Positions 44,529 through 56,600 of a stretch of DNA of 64,000 nucleotides are shown piece by piece; positions within the stretch are counted from its first letter, which is position 1, and every line of letters begins with the position of its first letter. Below the pieces are notes generated by a model. The model saw nothing but the letters and a program-made list of their open reading frames with translations. It was not told the origin of the DNA and searched no databases. The stretch is from positions 121,513 to 185,512 of the forward strand of contig NZ_JABFAO010000011.1 in the NCBI RefSeq assembly GCF_017168235.1, read 5' to 3'. Source of the DNA: Rhodococcus sp. KRD197. Lineage in GTDB: Bacteria; Actinomycetota; Actinomycetes; Mycobacteriales; Mycobacteriaceae. The position numbers were made by a program, and so were the translations under genes.

Positions 44529-47181
44529 CGGCGATACGCGCGCGAACAGCGTCCACGGCAGCGTCGATGCCCTGCGGGTTGGTTCCCGAACCCTGCGCCG
44601 AGTCGCCCTTGCCACCACCCCGTCCGCCGATGGCAGGCCCGAAACTCGACACCAGTTCGCCCGCGCGTACACCGGCGTCCTGTGCACCCCTGTTGGCGGA
44701 CACCACGAACGGAACCTTCCCGTCGACCGATCCGAACAGCACGACGACTGCCGGATCGTTGCCCAAACGGCCACGGACGTCGGCAGCGAGCCCCCGCAGG
44801 TCATTTCCGCCGACCCCTTCCGGTGCCCGAGCGACGACCGCCTGGACCGCGCCCATCCGCTCGGCCTTCGACGCCAGGCCACCGGCAGAGGCCAGCACCG
44901 ACGCAGCCTTGACGGCTTCGAGTTCCTTCTCCGCGACCCGCAGCTTTTCCACGAGGTTTTCGATTCGCGCGGGCACCTCATCGGTAGGGACCTTCAGCGA
45001 CGAGGCGACGCCGGCGAGCAAGGCACGTTCCTTGGCCAGGTAGCGGTACGAGTCGAGTCCAACGAATGCCTCGACGCGTCGGACACCGGACCCGACGGAC
45101 GACTCCCCGAGCAGCGTGACCGGACCGATCTGTGAAGAGTGCTCGACGTGCGTGCCGCCGCAGAGTTCCATCGAGAACGGCCCGCCGATCTCGACCACCC
45201 GCACCTCGTCCCCGTAGTTCTCACCGAAAAGCGCCATCGCGCCCATCGCCTTCGCGCTGTCGAGGTCCGTGATGGAGGTGTTGACGGCATAGTCGGCGCC
45301 GATCGCATCGTTCGCGACAGCTTCGATATCGACACGCTGAGCTTCGGTCAGGCCACCCTGCCACGAGAAATCGAAGCGCAGGTAACCCGGCTTGTTCAGT
45401 GAACCGGCCTGCGTGGCGTTCGGTCCGAGCACCTCGCGGAGCGCGGCATGGACCATGTGAGTGCCGGAGTGCCCCTGCGTCGCTCCCTTGCGCCACGCCG
45501 GATCGACATCGACGCGAACCACGTCACCCTCGGTGATCTGGCCGGCCTCGACGGTGACCTTGTGCGTCCAGACCTTCTTGGCGATCTTCTGCACGTCGTC
45601 GACCTTGACCTTCAGCCCCGGGGCGCTGATCGTACCGATGTCGGCGATCTGCCCACCGGACTCCGCGTAGAGGGGAGAGCGATCCAGGATCACCTCGATG
45701 GAATCGCCGGCGACGGCCGTCGGGACCCGCACGCCACCGGAAATCAGCGCGAGAACGGTGGCCTCCGAGGACAATTCGTCGAACCCGGTGAACTCGGTCG
45801 CACCGCGATCGACGAAATCGCGGTACACAGACAGATCGGTGTGCGCATGCTTGCGGGCACGCGCATCGTCCTTGGCGCGCTGACGCTGTTCGGCCATCAG
45901 CGCGCGGAACCCGTCCTCGTCCACCTTCAGACCGGCTTCGGATGCCATCTCGAGCGTGAGATCGATCGGGAAGCCGTAGGTATCGTGCAGCGCGAATGCC
46001 TCGGCGCCGCCGATCGTCGACTTCCCCGAGGACTTCACCGTCTCCGCCGCTGTGTCGAACAGCTTCGATCCGGAAGTGAGCGTCTTCAGGAACGCGGTTT
46101 CCTCACCGACCGAGACCGAAAGGATGCGGTCGAATCCGGTGACGAGTTCGGGGTAGGACTCGGCCATCGTGTCGCGAACGACGGTGATCAGCTCGGCCAT
46201 GGTCTGATCCGGTGCACCGAGCAGGCGCGCGGAGCGGACGATTCGACGCAGCAATCGTCGCAGCACATAGCCGCGGCCGTCGTTGCCGGGGTTCACGCCG
46301 TCCGAGATCAGCAGCGCCGCTGTGCGTGCGTGATCTGCGATGACTCGGAAGCGGATATCGTCCGCATGATCGACGCCGTACGGCCGACCGCTGAGCTCCT
46401 CCGCCTTGGCGATGACCGGGCGCACCAGATCGGTTTCGTAGACGTTGTCGACGCCCTGCAGCAGGAAGGCGACACGCTCGACGCCCATGCCGGTGTCGAT
46501 GTTCTGCTTGGGCAACGGTCCGAGGATCTCGAAATCGTCCTTGCCGAACCCCTGGCCGCGCTCGTTCTGCATGAACACGAGATTCCAGATCTCGATGTAC
46601 CGGTCCTCGTCGGCCACCGGGCCACCGTCGCGCCCGTACTCGGGCCCGCGGTCGTAATAGATCTCCGAGCATGGACCACACGGGCCGGGGATGCCCATGG
46701 ACCAGTAGTTGTCGGCCATTCCGCGGCGTTGAATTCGCTCGTCGGGTATCTCCGCGATCTCTTTCCACAATGCGATGGCGTCGTCGTCGTCGAGATACAC
46801 CGTGACCCAGATGCGCTCCGGATCGAATCCGTAACCGCCGTCGGCGACACTTCCGGTCAGCAGCGACCATGCATACGCGATCGCCTCGCGCTTGAAGTAG
46901 TCGCCGAAGGAGAAGTTTCCTGCCATCTGAAAGAAGGTGTTGTGTCGTGTGGTGATTCCCACATTCTCGATGTCGAGCGTGCGGACACATTTCTGAACGC
47001 TCGTCGCGGTGGCGTACGGCGGCGTCTGCTGACCCAGGAAGTACGGCACGAACTGCACCATGCCTGCGTTGACGAACAGCAGGTTGGGGTCATCGAGCAC
47101 CAACGAGGCACTGGGCACTTCGGTGTGACCGGCCTTGACGAAGTGGTCGAGGAAACGCCTGCGGATGTCATGGGTTTGCAC
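44512..47181 (-). CDS. alaS: alanyl-tRNA synthetase
   Basis: Charges tRNA-Ala and edits Ser/Gly mischarging. The 889-residue protein has the class II catalytic domain ([15 protein letters not shown] near 36, motif 2 [20 protein letters not shown] near 80), the editing domain with zinc ligands HSGTHMVH near 573 and CGGTHVEHS near 677, and the C-terminal DHHA1 domain with a GGxGGGK element near 850. The start is GTG at 47181 with a weak TAGGT site. ruvX begins within its last codons. Confidence 0.96.
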   Translation of the reverse strand: MQTHDIRRRFLDHFVKAGHTEVPSASLVLDDPNLLFVNAGMVQFVPYFLGQQTPPYATATSVQKCVRTLDIENVGITTRHNTFFQMAGNFSFGDYFKREAIAYAWSLLTGSVADGGYGFDPERIWVTVYLDDDDAIALWKEIAEIPDERIQRRGMADNYWSMGIPGPCGPCSEIYYDRGPEYGRDGGPVADEDRYIEIWNLVFMQNERGQGFGKDDFEILGPLPKQNIDTGMGVERVAFLLQGVDNVYETDLVRPVIAKAEELSGRPYGVDHADDIRFRVIADHARTAALLISDGVNPGNDGRGYVLRRLLRRIVRSARLLGAPDQTMAELITVVRDTMAESYPELVTGFDRILSVSVGEETAFLKTLTSGSKLFDTAAETVKSSGKSTIGGAEAFALHDTYGFPIDLTLEMASEAGLKVDEDGFRALMAEQRQRAKDDARARKHAHTDLSVYRDFVDRGATEFTGFDELSSEATVLALISGGVRVPTAVAGDSIEVILDRSPLYAESGGQIADIGTISAPGLKVKVDDVQKIAKKVWTHKVTVEAGQITEGDVVRVDVDPAWRKGATQGHSGTHMVHAALREVLGPNATQAGSLNKPGYLRFDFSWQGGLTEAQRVDIEAVANDAIGADYAVNTSITDLDSAKAMGAMALFGENYGDEVRVVEIGGPFSMELCGGTHVEHSSQIGPVTLLGESSVGSGVRRVEAFVGLDSYRYLAKERALLAGVASSLKVPTDEVPARIENLVEKLRVAEKELEAVKAASVLASAGGLASKAERMGAVQAVVARAPEGVGGNDLRGLAADVRGRLGNDPAVVVLFGSVDGKVPFVVSANRGAQDAGVRAGELVSSFGPAIGGRGGGKGDSAQGSGTNPQGIDAAVDAVRARIADAAAS

Positions 47182-47256
47182 ACCTACAGGTTAACGTCCC
47201 GCACGAGCGACCTGTGCAGTCCCCGCGGAGCAGCGGCTCAGTGACTGGGCAACGAA

Positions 47257-47293
47257 GCGACTCAGCGACTCAGCGACTCAGCGACTCAGCGAC
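47257..47293. repeat. octamer tandem repeat across the rarA stop
   Basis: Four full copies of GCGACTCA plus five bases of a fifth run from 47257 to 47293. The rarA stop codon (TGA on the minus strand, 47286-47288) lies inside the fourth copy. The 8-bp unit is not a multiple of three, so slippage would keep the same stop by regenerating it from the next unit. Confidence 0.9.
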
Positions 47294-48677
47294 CGCGCAC
47301 GATACGACGCAACTTGCCCACCCGAGTTCCGATCTCTCGTTCGACACCGTGATCGGTCGGCTCGTAATAGTTCACGCCCACCAACTCGTCCGGCGGATAC
47401 TGCTGTCGCAGGACGCCGCCGGGGTCGCTGTGCGGGTACTTGTAGCCCACCGCGTTTCCGAGCGCCTCGGCTCCCTTGTAATGCCCGTCGCGCAGGTGGG
47501 CTGGGACCGAACCCGACTTGCCGGCCGCTACGTCGGCCATGGCCGCGCCGAGCGCAGCGATCACCGCGCCGGACTTGGGGGCCGTGGCCAGGTGGATTGT
47601 TGCCTGGGCCAATGCCAGGCGCGCTTCCGGCATACCGATCATCTGCACCGCAGTCGCGGCCGCTGTCGCCGTCTGCAGCGCTGTCGGGTCGGCCATGCCG
47701 ACATCCTCGCTGGCGTGCACGACGAGGCGCCGCGCAATGAATCGTGGATCCTCCCCCGCGGTGATCATGCGCGCCAGGTAGTGCAGGGCTGCGTCGACGT
47801 CCGATCCGCGGATGGACTTGATGAAGGCACTGATGACGTCGTAGTGCTGGTCACCGTCACGGTCGTAACGGACCGCTGCTTTGTCCACGCTGGCCTCGAC
47901 GGTTGCCAGATCCAGCGTCGGGCCGGTCGCGGCTCCCGCTGCCGCTTCCAGCGCCGTCAGTGCGCGGCGAGCGTCCCCGGCCGCCAAGCGCACGAGGTGC
48001 GCCATGGCGTCGTCGTCGATGCTCACGGCACCGTCGAGTCCACGCGGATCCTGCGCCGCCCTGGTGAGCAGCAATTCGATGTCGGCCGAGCTCAGCGGCT
48101 GCAACTGCAGCACGAGAGATCTCGACAACAACGGCGACACCACCGAGAACGAAGGATTTTCCGTCGTCGCCGCGACCAGCAGAACGATACGGTTCTCGAC
48201 TGCTGCCAGCAGCGCGTCCTGCTGAGTCTTGGAGAAGCGGTGCACCTCGTCGATGAAGAGAACGGTCTGTTCGCCCGCGGTGAGCCTTCGACGCGCCAGA
48301 TCGATGACGCCGCGGACTTCCTTCACACCAGCCGACAATGCCGAGAGCGCTTCGAACTTGCGTCCGGTGGCGCCGGAGATGAGTGATGCGAGTGTGGTCT
48401 TTCCTGTCCCAGGGGGCCCGTACAGCATGACCGAGGACGCGCCCGACCCGTCGACCAGCCGGCGCAACGGCGCTCCGGGAGCGAGCAGATGCGCCTGACC
48501 GACAACTTCCTCCAGCGTGCGGGGGCGCATTCGCACAGCTAGTGGCGCCTGTGGCCGCACGGAGGCTCGGGGTGGCTCGGCCCAATCGTCCCGCTCGCCC
48601 GCGGCAGACGATGGTTGCCCAGGCTCGTCGAAGAGGCCATGTTCGTCCGAGTCATCATCGCCGAACCCTGTCCCCAT
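47286..48677 (-). CDS. rarA: replication-associated recombination protein A (AAA ATPase)
   Basis: AAA+ ATPase related to clamp loaders that acts at stalled replication forks. The 463-residue product has an acidic N-terminal tail, [11 protein letters not shown] near residue 55, the P-loop GPPGTGKTT near 90, Walker [10 protein letters not shown] near 142, sensor 1 AATTENPSF near 168 and the C-terminal tetramerisation region. The ATG at 48677 follows the upstream stop by 8 bp; a GTG at 48698 would overlap that gene, and neither has a good ribosome site. Confidence 0.93.
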   Translation of the reverse strand: MGTGFGDDDSDEHGLFDEPGQPSSAAGERDDWAEPPRASVRPQAPLAVRMRPRTLEEVVGQAHLLAPGAPLRRLVDGSGASSVMLYGPPGTGKTTLASLISGATGRKFEALSALSAGVKEVRGVIDLARRRLTAGEQTVLFIDEVHRFSKTQQDALLAAVENRIVLLVAATTENPSFSVVSPLLSRSLVLQLQPLSSADIELLLTRAAQDPRGLDGAVSIDDDAMAHLVRLAAGDARRALTALEAAAGAATGPTLDLATVEASVDKAAVRYDRDGDQHYDVISAFIKSIRGSDVDAALHYLARMITAGEDPRFIARRLVVHASEDVGMADPTALQTATAAATAVQMIGMPEARLALAQATIHLATAPKSGAVIAALGAAMADVAAGKSGSVPAHLRDGHYKGAEALGNAVGYKYPHSDPGGVLRQQYPPDELVGVNYYEPTDHGVEREIGTRVGKLRRIVRGR

Positions 48678-48685
48678 AGTGTCGG

Positions 48686-49843
48686 TCAGCGGTCCCACTT
48701 CGCTTCGAGGGCAGCAACGACGCGGCGAGCGAAGTCGGCGACGTCGCTGTCACCGGTCGTGACGGCCTGGTCGACGAGCGCAGACCACCGCGACAGCAGG
48801 GCATCCGACCGGGGAACCGACAGGTGGTGCGCCCGCGCTGCAGCGATCCGCGTGTGATCGTTCGGCAAGAACCAGTACGTGGTGAGCCAGACCCAGATGA
48901 GTTGGGCGTCGAGGATCTTCGAGGCGAGAACGGCGTCGTCGGCCAGGTGCGGCCAGATACCGACCACCTCGGAGCGCCACGCGTCGATCATTGCCTGCGC
49001 CAGCTCGGCAGAGAGATCGAAGTGGCACAGGCATCCGGGGAACGACGCCAGCGCGTACGTGATGTCGAGTGTTGCGTCGCGGAAGCCGCCCCACTCGTAG
49101 TCCAGGAAGCGAACTCCCTCCTCGTTGACGATGATGTTGTCCGGGCACAGGTCGGAGGGGCTGAACGCGCGCGATGTCCCATGCGCGAAGAGTCGGCCAC
49201 TGCGTTCGACACGGTCGAAGAAGGCACTGGGTGTCTCGGCAATGCCCAGTTCGTCGGCGAGCATGCGCGGCACCGCCACGAGCGCATCGGGAATCTGCGC
49301 GGTAATGCCGTCGGCGGTGTTCGGAAGCCCGACCCGGCGCAGCAATGCGGCGAAGTCGTCCTCCCTGCCCACCGTCGCAGCGTGCATCCGTCCCAGCGCC
49401 TGAGCCATCGCCATCAGGGAGTTGGTCACCGAAGCGGCATCGGAGTGCTTGAGCAGGGCAGTGATGGGGCTTGCATCGCCGAGGTCGCTGAGTACGAGCA
49501 ACCGGGCGCTCAAGTCGTAGGCCAAGAGCTCTGGTCCTGGTCTGGAGTCGGTGGCGAGCGCATTCGCGAACTGGTACGACGCGGCTTCACGCAGAAACGC
49601 CGATTGGCCGCCGCCGTCGGCCGCCGAACTCTCGACGGGGTTGTCACGAACCTGTTTGACCACCAGCGTGCGTGGGAGTTGGAAAGGATTCGCGGACACG
49701 CGCACACGAACGACGGTTGCCTGGCCACTGCCCCCCAGGTCGACCGGGTCGACGAGGGTGACGGATGCGCCGGTGCGCCTGGTGAGCAGCCGCTGAGCGG
49801 CGGCTACTACCTCTGAGACAGGATCTGCCAATATTGCGGTCAT
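48686..49843 (-). CDS. phosphotransferase family protein (aminoglycoside/choline-kinase fold)
   Basis: A 385-residue member of the APH/choline-kinase superfamily, probably phosphorylating a small molecule with ATP. The catalytic loop reads [13 protein letters not shown] near residue 225, keeping Asp and Asn but lacking the usual His-Gly before Asp, and the metal-binding motif is [11 protein letters not shown] near 245. The Lys-containing sheet is LVVKQVRDN near 65. The ATG at 49843 immediately follows an 18-bp palindrome. It lies 86 bp after the transglutaminase-like gene and just before rarA. The substrate is unknown; antibiotic resistance should not be assumed. Confidence 0.8.
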   Translation of the reverse strand: MTAILADPVSEVVAAAQRLLTRRTGASVTLVDPVDLGGSGQATVVRVRVSANPFQLPRTLVVKQVRDNPVESSAADGGGQSAFLREAASYQFANALATDSRPGPELLAYDLSARLLVLSDLGDASPITALLKHSDAASVTNSLMAMAQALGRMHAATVGREDDFAALLRRVGLPNTADGITAQIPDALVAVPRMLADELGIAETPSAFFDRVERSGRLFAHGTSRAFSPSDLCPDNIIVNEEGVRFLDYEWGGFRDATLDITYALASFPGCLCHFDLSAELAQAMIDAWRSEVVGIWPHLADDAVLASKILDAQLIWVWLTTYWFLPNDHTRIAAARAHHLSVPRSDALLSRWSALVDQAVTTGDSDVADFARRVVAALEAKWDR

Positions 49844-49861
49844 CGGGTACCAAGGTACCCG
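49844..49861. promoter_or_regulatory. 18-bp palindrome abutting the phosphotransferase start
   Basis: CGGGTACC and GGTACCCG flank a central AA, giving 8-bp perfect arms that end next to the ATG at 49843. No ribosome site is visible in this stretch. As RNA it would fold into a hairpin just ahead of the start; as DNA it could bind a dimeric regulator. Confidence 0.45.
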
Positions 49862-49929
49862 GTCCGTACGACGAACTGGGCTGTGTCGCCCCACCTTTTC
49901 GGTCCGACCTGGCAACTATTCGATACCGG

Positions 49930-50829
49930 CTATGTCACGACGGGAGCAACGTCGACCGACACCGAGATAGTGCTCTCGTCGGCCTCGGTGTAGATCACAC
50001 CGCGCAGCGGGGGTACGTCAGCGTAGTCGCGTCCCCACGCGAGAGTGGTGTACCGCTCGTCGACGAGTTGGTCGTTGGTGGGGTCGAATGCGAGCCACTT
50101 GTCGTCGGGCGTCCAGACGGCCGCCCAGGCATGCGTGGCGTCGACCCCGATCATTCTCTCCTTACCGGGCGGAGGCTCGGTGGCGAGGTATCCCGACACG
50201 TAGCGAGCCGCCAATCCCTTCGAACGCAAACAGGCGATCGCCAGCCGCGCGAAATCCTGACAGACCCCCGAGCGTGCCGACAGGACGTCCGCGACCTTCG
50301 TCGAGACGGTCGTCGAACCCGATCGATACGTGAAGTCCACGAAGATGCGATGCGTCAGATCGACGACGACGTCACGCAACGCGCGTCCGGGGGCGAAGCT
50401 CGCCTCGGCGTAATCGCGAACCGCGTCGGTGATCTCGGGTGAGTCGAGATCGAGGACGAATTCGACCGCGGCGGCACGTGCCCCCTCTGCTGTGTAGGTT
50501 CCCGGCTCCTGTGGCCGCGCACTGCGCCACTCGCCGACGGTGCCGAGCGCGCGCGAGGTGTCGTCGGGCGGATCCACTTCGACGAGCGAATCAGCAGTGA
50601 CCACGAGTTTTTCGTGGTCTGTGTTCACATGGAAATACACGTCCTCGTTGCCGTACACATCGACCCCGAACGACTGATCCGTCGGAGACGGCTCCACCTC
50701 GACGGACTTGACGATGCAGCGCTGCCCGTCCATGTCACGGGGAGTCAGAAAACCCCTGCCGTAGGACGAGGTCACTCGATCCGAATAGGTGTAGGTGGTG
50801 ATGTGCCGAATCCGATAATTCCTGCTCAT
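49930..50829 (-). CDS. transglutaminase-like cysteine protease family protein
   Basis: A 299-residue cytosolic protein with an N-terminal beta domain (YRIRHITTYTYSDRVTSSYG) and a papain-fold transglutaminase core. The triad is visible: Cys in SGVCQDFARLAIACLRS near residue 187, His in ATHAWAAVW near 233 and Asp in AFDPTND near 248. It overlaps the ATP-grasp/alpha-E gene by 4 bp (ATGA), so the two are coupled. Families of this kind are thought to hydrolyse or form amide bonds in peptides made or modified by the partner enzymes. The substrate is unknown. Confidence 0.85.
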   Translation of the reverse strand: MSRNYRIRHITTYTYSDRVTSSYGRGFLTPRDMDGQRCIVKSVEVEPSPTDQSFGVDVYGNEDVYFHVNTDHEKLVVTADSLVEVDPPDDTSRALGTVGEWRSARPQEPGTYTAEGARAAAVEFVLDLDSPEITDAVRDYAEASFAPGRALRDVVVDLTHRIFVDFTYRSGSTTVSTKVADVLSARSGVCQDFARLAIACLRSKGLAARYVSGYLATEPPPGKERMIGVDATHAWAAVWTPDDKWLAFDPTNDQLVDERYTTLAWGRDYADVPPLRGVIYTEADESTISVSVDVAPVVT

Positions 50830-53522
50830 ACGCCTTCGCCGTTCTGTGCTGCGACGGTCCGGTCTGCCCGCCGGTTCCGGACCGTTCCCCAGAGTGGTTG
50901 CGTCCCGCCCGGCAGCACCATGTGCGTCGCCAGCACCACGTTCGAGAGCTCGAGCAACTGACGGTGAATCCCATCGACGAGTTCGACCAGCTCGACGCGC
51001 CGCCCCGAGGCGTCCACCGACTCGAGATCCCCCGGATCGACCCGTCGAAGTCGCACGGCGATCTGCTCGACCAGCTGCTCTCCTCGCGAGGTTCCCGACG
51101 CGTCCGGTAGCGACCCGAGATCGTGTTTGATTCGGTCGAGTTGATAGACGAGCGAGCGTGGATTCCCCTCGTCGAACAGCAGAAGCTGCGCGACCGCGGC
51201 AGGTCTGGCGCGTCCGCGATTGCGACGACGGTAGACGACCGACGATTCCGCCGCGGACAGAATCGAGTCGATGACGGCCTGTTCCGTCGACGGCGTGAGA
51301 GCGTGCTCCAGGGTGGCGGAAAGCAGCGCCGTCAGCTGCAGACCACGCTCGATCCGCTTGCCGCAGTCCATCAGGTACCAACCGGGGTCGCGGACCATCG
51401 ACTCCGACGCCAACCCGCTCAGCGCCGACAGCCCGCGCAGCACATCGGCCTGAGAGGCTGCCAACTGCGCACCGTTGTCGGGGCTCGCGTTCTCCAACTC
51501 GCCCAGCGCGAGCTCGATATGGCTCAGGATCGCCCATGTGTCGATGGACAGTTGATCTCGAACACCGCGTGCAGCCTGCTGCAGGCGATCAACGGATTGA
51601 GCCAGCGAGCCGAGCCGACCGACGGACAGCGTCAAGGAGCGGAACTCCGCAATCGCGTTCCCTCGAACGTTCTCGTTGTAGAACCCTGGTCCGGTACCGG
51701 AAACCTTGGTCACCGCCTCGAGCAGTACTGGGAGGCTGTCGCTACCGTCGAGCCACGGCATCGATCGGTAATCCTGGTGCCTCTCCCGAGCTGCGATCAG
51801 CAGCCGCGTCATATCCTCGGCTCGCTCGCTGTAGCGACCGAGCCAGAACAGATCACCGAGCACACGCGGCGAGCTCACGACATCGACGTTGGCGGCGGCT
51901 GCGTAATGCGGAAGTTCCTCCGCCGTCGCGGGTGGGGTGTGCGGGGCGGAGTCCGCCGGTGTCACCCGATGAGCCGAGCGGACCCACACGTCCTTCGATG
52001 CCACCGTGATCAGCGGTTCGGCGACCGGTTCAGTGACAAGCACCTGTCCCAGACCGCCGGCCATCGGTGTGTATCCGACGCTTTGCGCGACGCTGAAGAG
52101 TCGCAAACCAACCTCGGCCACGCCGATGTCTCTGCCCCCGGATCCCGATCCCGATGGGGATGTGGAGAACTCCGGGGTCTCCTGGCCGACCCACTTCCAC
52201 GGTTCGGCTGCCAAGCGGCGCCGAAATCGGTCTGCGGCGGCGTCGTCGAGGTCGGGTCCGACGACCACCTCGTGGTCGGACACGGACCGGAAGACCAGCG
52301 ACCGCATGCGTGCAGTGAGGTGGGAAAGACCATTCTGCGCGCCTCCCCACGTCGAGGGTGTCGATTCCAGCAGCAAGTCCTCATCGAGCAGAGCGCGGCT
52401 CAGCGCAGGCAGCAACGTCGGTAGCGCAGGGTTCTCGAGAACGCCGCTGCCCAGAGTGTTCACCACGCTGACCGCGCCTCGACGGAGCACTTCCACCAGG
52501 CCGACGACGCCCAACCGCGAGTCCGGCCGCAGGTCCAGCGGGTCCGTGTAGTCGGCGTCGACGCGGCGCAGCACGACGTCGACCCGCCTCAATGTCCCCA
52601 ACGACCGCATCCACAGGCAACCGTCGCGTACCACCAGGTCGGCATTCTCGACGAGCGGAAAACCGAGCACGGTTGCCAGATATGCCTGGTCGAATGCAGT
52701 CTCGGAGTGCGATCCCGGAGACAGAACCACCACCACGGGGTCTTCTGCCGCGGCAGGTGCGGCATCGATCAGAGCGAGCCGCACAGCGCGGGCGAACGTC
52801 GACAGCGGCCGCGGATTGGTGTCCTGGAACAACTCGGGTGTCGCCCGGGACATCACGCGTCGATCAGCGAGCGCATATCCGATCCCCGACGGGGCCTGTG
52901 TCCGGTCCGCTGCGACACGGAAGCTTCCATCCGAACTGCGCCCGACATCGGCGGCATGCAAGAAAAGCTGGTGGGGCCCAGGGATGGTGATCCCGTGCGC
53001 GGCCCGCAGGTAACCAGGGTCACCGAACACCAACTGCGGGGGGATGAGGCCGCGCCGCACGGTATCCATCGGGCCGTAGAGGTCGGTCAGCACAGCGTCG
53101 AGCAACCGGGATCGTTGCACGAGTCCGGCCTCGATCAGCTTCCAGTCGTCGGCGGACAGAACCAGCGGAAGCCCGTCCAAGCCCCACCGGACCGGCGCGA
53201 CGACACCGTCGGAGCCGTCCGCGGGAACCGGGTTGTAGGTGATGCCGTGGTCGTCGACAATCCGGCGTACGCGGGACTGCAGGACGCGCTCGCCCTCGGG
53301 TCCGGCAGCGTCGAGCGTGCCGACGAGTTCGGTCCACTGCGGACGCAGCGCACCGTCCGAATCCAGCAGTTCGTCATAGCGCGGTCGTCCGCCGACGAAC
53401 CCGCCGAGTCGGTTGCGATAGTCGGCGATCACCTGCGCGGACGCGCTGGGCAACGGACCGGAAGCCGTGTGGGAGCTGGGGTCCGTGCGGGCGCCGGAGT
53501 CGACCGCATCCACGGGAACCAT
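50826..53522 (-). CDS. circularly permuted ATP-grasp / alpha-E fusion protein
   Basis: An 898-residue fusion of two widespread but uncharacterised modules. Residues about 30-520 match the circularly permuted ATP-grasp family (RYDELLDSDGALRPQW, LYGPMDTVRRGLIPPQLV, HQLFLHAADVGRSSDGSF), predicted ligases joining a carboxylate to an amine. Residues about 560-890 are the helical alpha-E domain (LFWLGRYSERAEDMTRLL). In many bacteria these are separate proteins; actinobacteria fuse them. The start ATG at 53522 has GGAAGGAA about 10 bp upstream. It overlaps the transglutaminase-like gene and follows the DUF2126 gene by 120 bp. Confidence 0.87.
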   Translation of the reverse strand: MVPVDAVDSGARTDPSSHTASGPLPSASAQVIADYRNRLGGFVGGRPRYDELLDSDGALRPQWTELVGTLDAAGPEGERVLQSRVRRIVDDHGITYNPVPADGSDGVVAPVRWGLDGLPLVLSADDWKLIEAGLVQRSRLLDAVLTDLYGPMDTVRRGLIPPQLVFGDPGYLRAAHGITIPGPHQLFLHAADVGRSSDGSFRVAADRTQAPSGIGYALADRRVMSRATPELFQDTNPRPLSTFARAVRLALIDAAPAAAEDPVVVVLSPGSHSETAFDQAYLATVLGFPLVENADLVVRDGCLWMRSLGTLRRVDVVLRRVDADYTDPLDLRPDSRLGVVGLVEVLRRGAVSVVNTLGSGVLENPALPTLLPALSRALLDEDLLLESTPSTWGGAQNGLSHLTARMRSLVFRSVSDHEVVVGPDLDDAAADRFRRRLAAEPWKWVGQETPEFSTSPSGSGSGGRDIGVAEVGLRLFSVAQSVGYTPMAGGLGQVLVTEPVAEPLITVASKDVWVRSAHRVTPADSAPHTPPATAEELPHYAAAANVDVVSSPRVLGDLFWLGRYSERAEDMTRLLIAARERHQDYRSMPWLDGSDSLPVLLEAVTKVSGTGPGFYNENVRGNAIAEFRSLTLSVGRLGSLAQSVDRLQQAARGVRDQLSIDTWAILSHIELALGELENASPDNGAQLAASQADVLRGLSALSGLASESMVRDPGWYLMDCGKRIERGLQLTALLSATLEHALTPSTEQAVIDSILSAAESSVVYRRRNRGRARPAAVAQLLLFDEGNPRSLVYQLDRIKHDLGSLPDASGTSRGEQLVEQIAVRLRRVDPGDLESVDASGRRVELVELVDGIHRQLLELSNVVLATHMVLPGGTQPLWGTVRNRRADRTVAAQNGEGV

Positions 53523-53642
53523 CGAGTCGTCATTCCTTCCGTCGGGCGACCGACGTGCCGATTCAGGGCCACCGACGAGTGGATCCCAGAAGTAGCCCGA
53601 TGGTCGTCACCGGTGTTTCGACTCGTTGTTCGACCTTTGTCG

Positions 53643-56600
53643 CTACCTGGAATGGACGCCCGTACGACGGAGATCCAGCATTCCCGGGGCCGCGACATCG
53701 ATCGACTGTCGAGCATGCATCTCGAGCAATCTTGCTATGTCCACCTTGCCTGCGGTGAACCCGCCCTCCTCGAACCGTCCGTTCCGACGCGCCTCGGCCT
53801 CCACGGAATTGACCGGAGGTCCCTCGTAGGACCTACCACCCGGGTGGACCACGTGGTAGGTGCAGCCACCGAGCGCCCGGCCGGTCTGCTTCTCCACGAG
53901 GTCGAATCGCAGCGGAGACTGAACCTCGATGGTGGGGTGCAAGGCGCTCGGCGGCTGCCAGGCCCGGTACCGCACACCGGCCACCTGAACGTCCTGGCGC
54001 TCGGTGCGCAACATCGGCACCGGAACTCCGTTGCACGTCACCAGATAGCGGCCCTCGTCCGCACCGGCGATCCGCACCTGAACACGCTCGACCGAGGAGT
54101 CGACATAGCGGGCCGTCCCCGATGACGTCGACTCCTCCCCCAACGTGTTCCATGGCTCGATGGCACCGCGAAGTTCGAGTTCGGCGTCACCGATGACCGT
54201 GGTGCCGATCCGCGGGAAGCGAAACTCCGTGAAGGGGTCGAGCCAGCTGGTGTCGAATTCGATGCCGTGTTCGCGCAGATCCTCCGCCACGCGACCGATG
54301 TCTGCAATGACGAAGTGCGGCAGCATGTACCGGCCGTGCAGGTTGGCACCGTGCCGAATCAGCGGCGCCTTCAACGGGGTGTCCCAGAACCGCGACACCA
54401 TCGAGCGAACGAGCAGCGACTGAACCATCGCCATCTGATGGTGCGGGGGCATCTCGAAACCGCGGAGTTCGAGCAGTCCGAGCCGTCCGCGCGTGCTGTC
54501 CGGGCTGTAGAGCTTGTCGATGCAGAACTCGGCTCGATGTGTGTTGCCGGTGATGTCGGTCAGCAGATGCCGCAGCGCACGGTCCACCACCCACGGAGAT
54601 GCCGCGCGGTCGGGACCGGTGAGCCTGTCGATCTCGCTGAACGCGACCTCGAGTTCGTACAGTGCCTCCTCGCGGCCTTCGTCGGCACGGGGCGCCTGAG
54701 ACGTGGTGCCGATGAATCGCCCCGAGAACAGGTACGACAGCGACGGATGACGCTGCCAATGGGTGAGCAGCGACACCAACAGGTCCGGCCGTCGTAGGAC
54801 CGGCGAATCCGACGGCGTGATGCCACCGAGGGTGATGTGATTGCCACCGCCTGTACCGCGCGTGGTGCCGTCGTTGTCGAAACCTTCGGTGCTCAGCCGC
54901 GACAGACGCGCCTCGTGGTAGAGGGTTTCCATCAAGTCGTTCTGTTCGGCCCACGACGACGACGGCTGGACATTGACCTCGATGACACCCGGATCCGGTG
55001 TCACCGTCAGTGTTTGGATGCGCGGATCGGACGGCGGACCGTATCCCTCGATCACCACCGGCGTGTCGATGGCGGACGCCGCGTTCTCCACCCGCTCGAC
55101 CAGTTCGGCGAAGTCGTCGAGACGGTCCATCGGAGGCATGAACACATACAGAATTCCGTCGCGAACTTCCGCGACGAGAGCGGTCACCGCATCGCCGCCG
55201 ACGCTGGACCGTCCAGCAGCGTTGGATTCGACCAAACGCGCGTAGCGGGCCTGCGCAGGATCGACCGGTCGCGGCGGCCGCTGGGTGAGCTGATGCACCG
55301 GCAACGGTTGTTTCGCCTCGGTGGGATCCGACGGATTCTCCGGTGGGCCGCCGACCCAGGAGATCGCACTGAGCGGGAGCCTCAGACCTGCCGGAGAATC
55401 GCCCTCCAGCAGCACGATTCGGCCGCGGCGAAGCGTCCAGTCTGCGCTGAGCCAGCCCGTGCCGTCGGCTTTTCGGCTGATCGGGAGAACGAAGGCGGCA
55501 GGCTGATCGGTCGACGAATCAAGGCGAGCGAGCAGCGCCGCCCTGGACTCGGCGGAGTCGGTACCCGGCTCGAGATCGCCGTCGTCGACGGGCGGGGCGC
55601 CGTAGGGCTGTCGAACCAGTTCGAGCAACCGAACCAATGGGTCTTCGTATGCGGGCCGGGCTTGTTCGGCCGGCAGCCCGAGGGCCTCGACCAGGCTTCG
55701 AACCAGCTCGCCCGACGCCGCGTTCTCGACCGGGTCAGGGCGCTTGTCCTCCGGCAACCAGGGATCGGCGATCAGATCTGAATCGCGCCATAGCGATTCA
55801 CCATCTGTTCGCCAGAACAGTCCGACCTGCCACCGTGGCAACGGTTCACCCGGATACCACTTGCCCTGGCTTCGCTGAACCAACCCGTCCGGCGCGTAGA
55901 TGGTGCGCAACCTCTCGGCAAGTGCGCTGGCGAGGAGGCGCTTGTGCGGGCCATCTGCGGTCGTGTTCCATTCCGCGGCTTCCTGGTTCTCGATCGCCAC
56001 GAACGTCGGCTCGCCGCCGACTGTGAGTCTGATGTCCTGCGCGGCCATCTTCTGGTCCAGGAGGGTTGCAGCCTCGACCACGCTCGCCCATTGTTCACGG
56101 GTGTACGGCAGCGTGGTGCGTGGGTCCTCGTGCACGCGCACAACGGTGTTGGCGAAGTCCAGCTCGGCCTTGCATTTGCCTGTGGCGCCGGAGATCGCAG
56201 CGGCCGTGGAGGGGTGCGGGGTAGCAGACAAGGGAATGTGTCCCTCGCCTGCGAACAGGCCGGACGTGGGATCCATGCCGACCCATCCCGCTCCGGGTAG
56301 GTACACCTCGGTCCAGGCGTGCAGATCTGTGAAGTCTTCAGCGGGCCCGGACGGACCGTCGAGAGATTTGATGTCCGATGCGAGTTGGACGAGGTAGCCG
56401 GAGACGAACCGCGCCGCGAGACCCATCTGCCGGAGGATGGACACCAGCAGCCACGCGGAATCGCGACAAGAACCGACCGCTGTGGTCAACGTGTGATCGG
56501 GCGATTGGACGCCCGGCTCCATCCGTACCGAGTATCCGACGTCACCGAGTACCGCTTGATTTGCCATCACCAGAAAGTCGATGGTGCGCAGCTTGTCACC

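Noticed and set aside
45448..47244. 598-codon plus-strand open frame antisense to alaS
   Set aside because: Composition artefact opposite a well-supported synthetase gene; no ribosome site or family motif.
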